In this document: in pieces, positions 1 through 9,064 of the stretch
Layout of the letters: every line of letters begins with the position of its first letter
How positions within the stretch are numbered: the first letter of the stretch is position 1
Origin: Thermomucor indicae-seudaticae
Taxonomy: Eukaryota > Mucoromycota > Mucoromycetes > Mucorales > Lichtheimiaceae
NCBI GenBank assembly: GCA_000787465.1
Contig: JSYX01000007.1
Span: forward strand, 1 to 32,777
DNA length: 32,777 nt
Direction: 5' to 3'
Program-made: the position numbers and the translations under genes
The notes under the pieces: model-generated
The model's database searches: none
What the model was told of the DNA's origin: nothing
Seen by the model: the letters and a program-made list of their open reading frames with translations, nothing else

Positions 1-206
1 ACGATTGACTCATCAACGCATTCGTCAACGCTGTGAACCTGAAATTGAGTGTTGATCACATTAGCTGTTGAAGATTGGCATGGCGTGCACTCAAACTCCA
101 ACTTACGTCGTCGTTCATTCTTAACGGCTCTTCCCAGTTCGGAAACGCAGAGACGATCTCCACATGATGAGTGCATGAGGCCAGATTTTCACCAGCAAGT
201 TTCCTG

Positions 207-353
207 TGGCTTAGCCATCTAGGGTGGTCGATTCCTCTCGATTCCACTCTGAAATTTCGGTTCGATTCCGATTCCGATTCCAATTCCAGGTCACACTTAT
301 CGATTCCAATTCCTGCTGGAATCGAACCGAGAGGAATCGATGACAATCCCTAG
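207..353. repeat. short inverted-repeat element with GATTCC repeats and two inverted Pol III B-box sequences
   Basis: The ends read CTAGGG (219-224) and CCCTAG (348-353). Just inside each end, TCGATTCCTCTCG is found forward on the left and in reverse complement on the right. The interior carries tandem GATTCC hexamers around 262-285. The sequence GGTTCGATTCC, identical to the tRNA/SINE B-box consensus, lies at 259-269 on the plus strand and at 318-328 on the minus strand. An A-box-like TGGCTTAGCCA lies at 207-217. No clean target-site duplication is visible, and a full tRNA cloverleaf does not fold. It may be a MITE or a degenerate SINE-like element. The class is inferred; the repeats themselves are seen directly. 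Confidence 0.5.
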
Positions 354-661
354 CAGGAGAAACCTACTACCGATGCCAAGGTTAATTATTAAGACAAAAC
401 AGTGACGGCCAATCGCACAGTTACAGTGCCTAAAAACGCGTCTGTCAACCTGCTCAACCTCAGTGGACCGCTCAGCCTGCCCGGCGCAAAGCATTTTTCA
501 AAGACGCAAAAAGTTTGGTCGTGAGCGTAAATTTGTTCGGTACGCAGCGCCAATTATTTTAACTGTCAGCGCATCACGGTTCTTGCCAACAGCGTCAAGA
601 TAGTTTTCATGGATGCAAATCAAAAGGAAAATCCAGTATACTGACATTTTTCTATCTGCAG

Positions 662-913
662 GTGTGTTCGAAACGCCTCCAAAAGGACCTGAAGAAGCTC
701 GTACAGCAACACGAATCATTCTATTCCATTCTGGCGTGCAACAACGTCTCTTGCAGAACAGTTTGGAATCGGGATGTGAATGCCAGCCGGAACCTGTACT
801 ATATGACGACTGTGGTCGTTCAAGGTCGCGAACTGCCAACCGAATCCACTAAAGTAATTCCTTCCCCGGAACTATGCAGCATACCGTTGCTAAAGTCTAT
901 CTTTTCCCCTTAG
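662..913 (+). pseudogene. decayed Fanzor (eukaryotic TnpB-like) C-terminal zinc-ribbon fragment
   Basis: An 83-codon open frame follows a convincing splice acceptor (TTCTATCTGCAG ending at 661). It contains a C-x4-C pair followed at once by TVWNRDVNASRN, the arrangement of the zinc ribbon and third RuvC motif in TnpB/OrfB and Fanzor proteins. The RuvC-III Asp would be residue 38 of this frame (codon 773-775). The first zinc knuckle reads C-S-K-R, so its second Cys appears replaced by Arg (CGC; one transition from TGC). Upstream frames are broken by stops, and RuvC-I, RuvC-II and the REC/WED regions are not found. The 30 residues after the motif look non-conserved. This is best read as the 3' remnant of a dead mobile nuclease gene. 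The family is a motif-based inference. Confidence 0.65.
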
Positions 914-1438
914 GAGTAAAATAAGTCTGCTTCTTCATCCTCACCATAATAGAAATGTCTAGACTGTAGGGTATAACCCTACCTTTTTTGGTAAGATTAT
1001 CAACATTGCCGCTCGCGTGCCATTATCGGATTTCTTCCTAGTAGAGCATAGCTAAGTAACGTGTTTTATACGAAGGTTTATGGACGTGAAACTCACTCAG
1101 ACGGCATCCGTGCGCAACTTGGAATGCTTTCTTGCGTTGACCAAAACAGATTTTGCGCCAGCTTGAGAGCTGCAAGTACGTCAGATCAGATTTTAAAACA
1201 GACTAAGAGAGCGCTTACTGGATACTCCAAATTCATTTCCATTAAGGTGCAAAGCTGGTCTAACTGTCAACGCAAGAGGGAATTTCAGATGCGCACAGCC
1301 TTTGGGAAGCGGTTCTGGGAAGCGCCTCCGAGTCTGGCTGACTTTGAATCGTGAAGTTGGACTTCCCGTGGCTTGAACTTCCTGCAGCCAGTTCGACCTG
1401 CTTTTGCTGAGACGTACCTTTCCTAAAAGAAATTAGCA
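914..1438. other. intergenic, no gene recognised
   Basis: A 97-codon open frame at 1061-1354 (+) has no recognisable domain and is probably chance. The stretch just before 1439 would hold the promoter and 5' UTR of the cap-binding gene. No TATA box or other element stands out. Confidence 0.5.
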
Positions 1439-4400
1439 ATGAGCTTTGAACAGAGAAGCCACATCAGGCAACGGTCTGATGGTACGCAATTAAGAGAACA
1501 ACGATTACAAACGTAGACCTTTCTTACAATGAGGCCTTAGGAGCTCGCTATACGCGCGGTTCTGGGGGAGGCGAACGCTATGGCCGAGGTATTATACCTA
1601 CCAGTTGTGTCACCACTGCCGTCAATGACTTGAACGCAGATTTAACCCATGTATGGCAGACGATCGACGAAACTTTTACCGACGCGGATACCAACGTTCC
1701 TCTTCACCAGCAAGAGACGACGAAATGGAAGACATTGAACTTCGTTTGCGGGGTCTTATAATTAAGATTGGTGACAAGGTATATCCAAGAAGGAGAGACT
1801 GCCCACACGCAACAAATGTGAACGTAAACTCTTTGTTGACATTTTGCCCGATCCTCTAGATATCACCCGAATTAAGAGTTAACCTGAACAAAATGAAAAA
1901 TATTCTCGACAGCGATTACTCAAAATATCCGGAAACTGTGCAAGACACGCTAAAAGCATGGTAAGACTGCGCCTTGGCGGAATCAACCTGATGTGTATAT
2001 GACAATAACCGACCGACTTTTGCCTGGTTAGTATATCTGAACTTCCTGCCAAAGCTCCCGTTTATGGAGCTCTTCTTGGTTTATTAAACGTTTCGAATCA
2101 CGAGGTCGTCGGCAAACTCATGACAGAGTTTAATGAATTGTTAAAGGAAACAGTTAGCAACCAAGATTGGTTCAAACTGAAGCAGCTATTACGGTTTTAT
2201 GGTGAACTTGTCAACTCGAATGTTATATTGCCTGCGGCGTATTGTGAACTCGTGAATAGCATTCTGCAAGTTTTGAACGAGCCAAATTCGGGAAGAGTAA
2301 GGCATTGTGCATTCTAAACGGGGAACTCATTGTGTTAATATACTTCATACAGGATCGTCAGGACTGCATCGTATATATGGTCCTTTCTGTCTTGCCATGG
2401 GTACGGTATCCAAGAACGAGGGATAGATGTACTACAACAGGATGCTAATGTTGGTTTCTTTTGAAGAGTGCAAAAGAGTTACATGACGGAAATGCTGATG
2501 GATTCCAACAAATTTTAAAAAGAATTGAATTATATATGGCACGCCGCGGGAGTATCCCTGAAGTGGACGTATTGAAGCAGTATCGATATGGGAATTATGA
2601 ATTCGTTAATCAAGATGTACGTATACATGGATACGAAAGGGTCGTGTATTATCTTACATGACGACAATTGTAGATGATTGCACACCTTTGGGAACTCATC
2701 CAAGATCTGAGCGCCAAAGGCTGGGAGGTAAAAGCAGATATTTACGTAAGCCTTAGTGCTATGGTACTAACTTTAATCGCAAAGGTACCATTCCTCCCAA
2801 GACCATATAAATGGTTCGATAAAGAGTTCAGTTCGGCTTTACAGGTATGTTTGCTAGAGTAATGAAATCGCCATGTACTAACCGGCCACTGCAGCACGAG
2901 GTTCCTGAGATTGTTATGCCTAGAAACCGGGAAGGAACGAACTATATTGCTCCAGAGAGACCGTTTAAGATTTTTGTGGACGATAACGGAACCGTAAGCA
3001 GATTATGCACACATACATATGTATTTTCGGAAGACGCTGATTATTTTGCGGTAGCCTTCTGACACTGTACCAGACCATAAGAGCCTTGAATACTTTGTAC
3101 TTCAGGATTTAATCACGGATATTATTCGTATTTTCGAACCGAATCGAAAGGAATGCGCGAAATATCTTCTTGGCATTCCACAAAATTTCGAACCTGGGAT
3201 ATTCCGTTCCCGAAGCCAAAGCCAAAGCCAAAGCCAACAAGAAGCTTCAGCCACAAGTGAAGGCCGAATGGAAGTAGATGTAAAAGGATGGGCTATTACT
3301 GATGTATTGCTGGAGGTACAGGCTAGGCAAAACAAGGTCCACTGCAAAACCTTACAATTTTCGTCTAGGTGATATTTTCCCAGATCTTGAAACTACCATG
3401 TCCGCCATTTCGACAAGTCCTCTACACTTGCATCCTTACTGAGCTGTGTCGGGCAGATGTCTCTTTCTTTCCGTTGGCACTTGGGCGGTGCATCAAGGTT
3501 CTATTCGAACATCTGGAATTCATGGATATTGAATGCGTTTCTCGTTTATCAACCTGGTTTGCCCATCACCTAAGTAACTTTGGTTTCCAATGGGATTGGG
3601 AAGCTTGGTGAGTATAAAAAAATGTAATTATGTCTATATGAGATATGGAATGCACTGATTAATGAATGGCAGGTCGCAAACTTTATCGCTTGAAGAAGGG
3701 CATCCCAAAAAGTTTTTCGTGCGGGAGACGTTGCTGAAATTAATGCGGTTGAGTTATTACGAGCGCGTAAAGAGCGTAATTCCGAAAGCTTTCCATGACT
3801 TGTTGCCGCCAGTCGCGCCTGGCCCTGAATTTGAATATAGTGATTCGAATCATCTACTTTATCAAGACGCCAAAGAAGTAACTGACCGATTGAAAGCCAA
3901 GAAATCCACTGACGATATCCAAGTTGTCCTTGACAAATTCAAGGATGAAAGAGCAAAGCAAGGATTGGATGAGAACACACAGGAGACCATGGTACGGGAG
4001 CTATTCTTGCAATGTCTCCTGCTTGTGGGTAGCAAAAGCTTCTCCCATATTCTTAACGTTGTTGAACGGTATGTAAAAGTCCAGGAGTAACCTTCTACTG
4101 TTCGGCTGACGTCAATGAAATGGCAGATATCTTGAAGTCCTACGGTCTCTTAATACTACTCCGGAGGCGCGTTTGCATACAGTCAAGGTTGTTGCAAAGT
4201 TCTGGAGAAGAAACACACAGGTAGCTTACATGATCTGCTGTTGGACAACGTATGCACACTTTCTAACGTCTCATGATTTTATTTCTTGAAAGCTTTTAGG
4301 CATCCTACTCGATAAACTACTGAACTACAGAGTTATTGATCCTGCATCTGTGATTAGCTGGGTGTTTGAGCAAGATCAACTCGATAATCCAGCACGGTAA

Positions 4401-5074
4401 GTGCTATCTAATATGATGGGACTTTGAAGTAAGGACTGTTGAGTGACAATATAGCGAATAATATAGGTCATACGCTTGGGAAATTTTGCAGAATACATTG
4501 AACAAAGTCGTAGCTCGAGTCTCACAAGTTCGCAGCAAGTTGGAAAACTGTCAAAAGATTCACGCCGAGAACCAAGCAAAGCGGGCTCAGGAAGCCGAAA
4601 ATGAAAGTAAGTGTAGATAATAACCCTAACTTCTTGGTACGTCCTCCTGAATCGATATGTGTTAGTGGCCCAAGCTGAGGCACAGCAGGAACTCGACACA
4701 CTACGGATTATCGAAAAGTCGTTGGCCACCGTCATGCGAGAACAAAAGGAAGTGTTTGTGATAGCATATCAAAAATTCATGCAAGTCTTGCAGACTTCAC
4801 TGTCTGCTTATCCCAAGGAGACTCCAGAGAGAGAAATGTCATGGAATACGCGATGGATACTGGGCTGGTTCCGGGAAATACTACGAAGGGTAACTTGGGC
4901 GAGTTCCAAAATATGATTTATTACTGACATTTTTGATTTTTGTAGTATTATAAGGAATGCCGTGGATTCACTACAACGCTGGAAACAGTTGTCTTCACGG
5001 ATGATTTGGACGAACGGATTCACAACATGTTTAGAGATGTTAAAAACCTTAATTCCTATACTGTTGCTGTATGA
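1439..5074 (+). CDS. NCBP1: nuclear cap-binding protein subunit 1 (CBP80), multi-exon
   Basis: This is the large MIF4G-type subunit of the nuclear cap-binding complex. With CBP20 it binds the m7G cap of Pol II transcripts and couples capping to splicing, 3' processing and export. Exons aligned to the family are 1439-1481, 1517-1588, 1660-1778, 1860-1960, 2032-2296, 2353-2400, 2467-2616, 2674-2745, 2785-2844, 2895-2993, 3106-3315, 3369-3607, 3673-4068, 4127-4220, 4293-4396, 4467-4606, 4666-4889 and 4946-5074. All phases close, giving about 854 aa (human 790). Diagnostic segments are the LPAKAPVYGALLGLLN MIF4G helix, WFAHHLSNFGFQWDWEAW, FVRETLLKLMRLSYYERV and KSFSHILNVVERY. The N-terminus is RG-rich. 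The first two exons depend on a 35-nt intron, so a start at ATG 1653 (about 818 aa) is the alternative. A Ser-Gln repeat from four AGCCAA units (3214-3237) interrupts the middle MIF4G region. Confidence 0.93.
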
Positions 5075-5510
5075 TGAGGAGCTCTCTGCATTGCACTTGT
5101 CCTGCAAAGATGTTTGGGCTGTTTATAGTCAAGTAAAAGTAAAAGGTTGCTAGACTGTGAATAAGCAACCCTGGAATTGCACTACTGGTCCCTGATTGAT
5201 GTGTTGCGCTCTGTTTTGCCTTTCTTTACCCAGGCATATGCGGTTAATTGTTCTAGTTAAACAAACAAAAGTTGATAGAACCATGAGCAGTATTTCAGTC
5301 TCTCCAGTGAGTACGCAAAATGGAATATTTTAGCGCATGCAACGCGAACCATGCGCATCATTTCAGCCAGGCAGATGCAACTCAGTAGGTTTTTGCGTAA
5401 ATCAATCTCACTGATACAGCTTCGACCGCTCTTTATACTCTCGGCTGTTTGGAAAACCATGTCATACGCTGTTACAACTCCATTATATTATAAACATTCG
5501 AACATATCGT
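5075..5510. other. 3' flanking region between convergent NCBP1 and ATP17
   Basis: This stretch lies between the stop codons of two convergent genes and should hold both 3' UTRs. The open frames here overlap the flanks in the wrong phase and show no family similarity. No other element is visible. Confidence 0.6.
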
Positions 5511-5959
5511 CTAATGGTGCTCAACATTCTTGTGGTGCTCTATTTGAGAACAGTTTTAGTAGAGAGATCAACATTTTCCTTTATACTTTTAGCACGTACT
5601 CAGGTGGAAGTGGTAGTCAATGCTGTAGCCAATCACAAAGATACCGAACAACGCGTGAAGCAAGGGCGTAATGGAGGCATTGTCGCCGTCAATGTAGCGA
5701 GCCTTGTAGCGACCCCACAAACCAGTTGGCTTGGGAGGTTCAATAGTACCCTTGGGCAAGCTCTATAAGGTTTGTGAGCGTAGTGAGGAGAAGCAATTTG
5801 CACCAAAGGGAGGACAGTGGTTCCTACCTTGTAGAAACTGATCAAGGAATCCAGCTCAGCGCCCTTTCCGCTGGCCACCTTAGTGGAGGCGGCAACGTTG
5901 GGAGGAATGAGGGTCTTGGTGCTGTAGGCACGACGGTAAACAGTGCGCAAGGCGTTCAT
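5511..5959 (-). CDS. ATP17: mitochondrial F1Fo ATP synthase subunit f (Atp17), three exons
   Basis: This is a small membrane subunit of the peripheral region of mitochondrial ATP synthase, in the inner membrane. Exons on the minus strand are 5959-5828, 5762-5600 and 5539-5511. They join in phase to 107 aa ending in HHKNVEHH. The protein starts with a mitochondrial presequence (RTVYRRAYSTKTLIPPNV). The family core follows: FYKSLPKG, then GRYKARYIDGDNASITPLLH, then a single transmembrane helix (LFGIFVIGYSIDYHFHL). These match yeast Atp17 (FYKSLPQG, RYKAKYFDGDNAS, GYSMEYYFHL). The last intron has a CTACTAAAAC branch site, and the final exon is only 29 nt, so single-exon prediction would lose the C-terminus. 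Confidence 0.95.
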
Positions 5960-6387
5960 GGTTGCTGTCTGAATGGAGTCAAGGTCTCTTTTTCGCCGAG
6001 CTTAACGAAAAATATTTCGCCCACACCGGGGTCCTAAATGCGTCTGCAAAACAAAAATCTTGCAACGTCATCGGTTTTCGCTGTTGGCGATTGGCGACGA
6101 TTACACGGAGGTGTTTCCATAGCAACCCGCTCAAAATGCGTTGTAATTTGAAGATGATGTAAACTCTGAAGGTGAATAGCTTGCTTGTGAAAAGAAGGAA
6201 AATTAGTTCTGATTGTTTCGCTTGTCGAGTTTTTGATGTCTGCAAAGTGATCGCTGAGCTTAGTTGGTCTTTTATCCATGAACGGTTGATGGTCTTCATG
6301 TTCCAGATTCACTTGGTTTCTGTTGTTGATCCATAAGTCTGATAATAGTAAAAGACGTGTAGCGCGCTAAAGCGATTTTCCGTCATA
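5960..6387. other. upstream region of ATP17; no gene recognised
   Basis: This lies between the ATP17 start codon (minus) and a plus-strand small ORF. Minus-strand open frames of about 90-106 codons reach in here from ATP17. They have no recognisable domain and are probably leader or chance frames. Confidence 0.45.
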
Positions 6388-6645
6388 ATGCAGAACACCG
6401 TTTATGAATCGATGAATGCTGCACGCGAAACTTGTCAGAACTACGCAGAGAAGCGTTTGCCGCAAATCATTGCCAAGGTTAAAGCACGCTACTTGACCGG
6501 TTTTGAACGATGCACGGAAAACGAGGCGTATCGACGGCTTGGATCCATGCATTAGGATCTTGTTCGCACCACGGCCAACTTGATCAAGCATATGTACCAT
6601 ACCATGCAGCATTGTGGCTGTACCATATACCAGAGCTTTGTGTAA
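6388..6645 (+). pseudogene. small unknown ORF interrupted by one in-frame TAG
   Basis: ATG 6388 opens a 55-codon frame with alternating charged and hydrophobic residues (ESMNAARETCQNYAEKRL) suggestive of amphipathic helix. It stops at TAG 6553-6555. The same frame then continues for 29 more codons to TAA 6643-6645 with similar composition. This could be a gene broken by a nonsense mutation, a true 55-aa protein, or chance. No family is recognised. Helical content alone does not identify it, although lipid-droplet or apolipoprotein-like proteins have this look. Confidence 0.3.
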
Positions 6646-7792
6646 TGTTTAGCGCACGATAAAGCAGTCTGTTTGTTAAAGAAGAGATTTATTGATGGCC
6701 GTGAGCGCTTCGCGTTTCGCATGTCCGCTCTAGCCAGTTCTGAAAGAAGAGGTGAGATTAAAAAACGCTTAAAGAGTCTAAGGGAAAAAGGTGGGGACGA
6801 AAGAGTGGGAATCAGAAAGGACTAGGTATTTCAATACAAATAAGAAGGGTCTGTGCTCAAAAGAAGAGGAAATAATAACAAAAGAGAAACAATGGTGGAA
6901 GAAAATTCTATGAAACGAACGAAGAGAAAGAGAAGGCAGGCGAAGCTGGCGGTTGTGCAGGCGGTGGTAGCGGTTCGAGCCAATGGAGGAAACTGTTACG
7001 GCGCGAAGGCTCCAAAAGACGGGGATCTGGCTGTTATTCATCTTCTGGGCGACATAGGCGGTCGATGTCTGTAAGGAGAAGGCACAAGGCGGACCATACG
7101 CGGCGCCAATAATTACGGATTCGGGAGGAGCGTGGCGGGCTTGTTGGAAGCTTGTTAAGTACGAAGGATATGGGATCTATGATGATTATGGGGATTTGCA
7201 GGCGGCTGTGAGTCCAGAGGCAAAAAATGGCATGTTGTCTACTGAAATGGTCTCCAGTGGGACAGTTGCGGCAAGGCCAGGGTTTCCCACTTGGCATCCA
7301 ACCAAGTCGCCAGCGAAGGCAGCGGCTACGTTCTTGGCGGGTCATTGGCAGCCATAGTATAGGGCCGATCCCCAAAGTGGGTCTACAGGCACGCAAAAGG
7401 ACAGCAAAGCAGTCTGTTTCGCCAGCAAAGCATCTCAATTTAGCTCGCATGAACGGATATTCTTTTTCCAGTCCTTTAGGTATTCCTGTCCGAATCGTCG
7501 GGTATCATCCGCGTCTGTCTCTCTACGCTCACTATGCATATACCACAATATTTGCAGTAATTAAGGCAAAACAAGTGGAACCTCTTTCGAGTTCTGTCAA
7601 AGCCGTGCTATAGAACAGATGCATGGGTCAATATCTTACCCAATACTGTCCTCGCAAGCTTTGGCTCGGTTTGGATGGGAAACAGAAAACCACCGAAAAA
7701 TTCCCCGGTAACTTTAGCCCGATATTGCGAAAGAACTTTAAGACGTTGCACGCTAAGATTCTTTGTGTCCTCTCTTTAACACTTTTCTTCTC
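6646..7792. other. purine-biased intergenic tract with one orphan open frame (7058-7357)
   Basis: From about 6745 to 6960 the plus strand is strongly purine-rich (AAGAGGAAA-type runs), which produces spurious Lys/Arg-rich or Ser/Phe-rich frames. At 7058-7357 (+) a 99-codon frame without an ATG follows an acceptor-like ATAG and reads fairly protein-like (YGIYDDYGDLQAAVSPEAKN). No partner exon or family could be assigned. The last few hundred bases hold the promoter of the aldo-keto reductase gene. Confidence 0.35.
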
Positions 7793-9064
7793 ATGCCTCT
7801 TCACAAATCATTCAAGCTGTAAGTCTACCCCCTTTTTCAAGCGGTCTCAGTTTGGACTCTAATATATCCAAATATAATAGTAACACAGGCGCTGAAATTC
7901 CTGCTGTGGGTGAGTTGTCTGTTTCTTGTTCCAGAAAAAGCTCACACTCAAAGTGGATCAGGTCTGGGTACCTGGCAGGCACCGGGCGACCAAGTCCGTG
8001 CAGCCGTCAAGGCAGCTATTGCAGCTGGATACCGCCACATTGATACCGCGTTTGGCGCAAGTATTTCCGGGCGACAAAGGGGGTGGGGGAAGAAGAACGC
8101 ATGACTAATTTTTCATTTACAGTACGGCAACGAAGCCGAGGTTGGCCTAGCAATTCGTGAGGCATGCGCCGAAAATGGCTTGGAGCGTAAAGACGTCTTT
8201 GTCACGACCAAACTGTGGCCGACTTTTTATCGACCTGCCAAGGTCGCTGAAGGTTTTCAGATCTCTTTAGAACGTCTGAATCTGGATTACATTGATCTAT
8301 TTTTGATGCACTGGTAAGCACACCGGTAGCGGGCGTATGGCTACTCAAGAAACATAACTTGGAAGTTCAGGCCCGTCGCGTTGAACCCAGAACCAGGTGT
8401 CGCTATTCCCCGTAAACCCGATGGTACACGCGATCTTGATCCTGAATTTCACCTGGAATCCACTTGGGCAGCCATGGAAAAGTTGCTCGACACCGGTAAA
8501 GTGAAAGCGATCGGCGTTTCCAACTTTTCAGTACACCATCTGGAACGTATCTTGAAGACATGCAAAGTCGTTCCTGCAGTCAACCAGATCGAACTCCACC
8601 GTAAGTTTTCTGATAAAGGAAAGGGCAAAAACAGATTTCCTGATTGCGCGTGCATGTAGCCTACAATCCTCAAGAATCTTTGGTCGAGTACTGCAACTCA
8701 AAGGGCATCCACTGCTCAGCTTACTCACCTCTCGGCTCAACCAACTCTACCTTGCTTCAAGATGAAACCATTGCCAAGATTGCCGCCGCCCACGGCAAAA
8801 CACCCGCTCAGACCATTCTCTCTTGGGGTGCGACTCGTTCCAGTATCTTGCCGAAGAGCGTAAACCCTGCGGTAGGTCCCACTCATTGTCACGCTATCAA
8901 TAATACCTGACTAAACTTCCATTTAGCGCGTGCAAGCCAACATTGATCTTTTCGAACTATCTGACGACGAAGTCGCTGAGATTACTGCTCTGGGTAAGAC
9001 GAAAGGCAAACGGTTCATCAGACCCGACTGGGGTGTTCCTGTATTCGACGAAGATTTCGCCTAG
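7793..9064 (+). CDS. aldo-keto reductase, NADP-dependent, seven exons
   Basis: This is a monomeric TIM-barrel oxidoreductase that reduces aldehydes or ketones with NADPH. Fungal relatives include glycerol dehydrogenase and Gcy1-type enzymes. Exons are 7793-7818, 7881-7909, 7962-8056, 8123-8313, 8371-8600, 8660-8871 and 8927-9064, giving 306 aa, the usual family length. The AKR tetrad is complete: Asp46 (HIDTAF), Tyr51 (GYGNE), Lys80 (TTKLWP) and His113 (LMHWP). The signature [12 protein letters not shown] and the cofactor segment ILPKS are present. The intron after residue 50 begins GCAAGT instead of GT (8057), and phase and family spacing require this GC-AG intron. Substrate cannot be assigned from sequence. 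There is no targeting peptide, so it is probably cytosolic. Confidence 0.95.

Noticed and set aside
200..285. A tRNA gene based on A-box and B-box matches
   Set aside because: The acceptor and anticodon stems do not pair and the B-box recurs inverted inside a repeat; a SINE-like or MITE-like element fits better.
3102..3347. Minus-strand frame with alternating Leu-Trp repeats
   Set aside because: It is the reverse complement of the AGCCAA repeat inside a CBP80 exon; the plus-strand frame is supported by family similarity.
7910..7934. Alternative acceptor CCAG at 7931-7934 in the aldo-keto reductase gene, in frame and adding nine codons
   Set aside because: It would make a 25-nt intron, too short to splice, and would break the conserved IPAVGLGTW segment; the acceptor at 7961 restores it.
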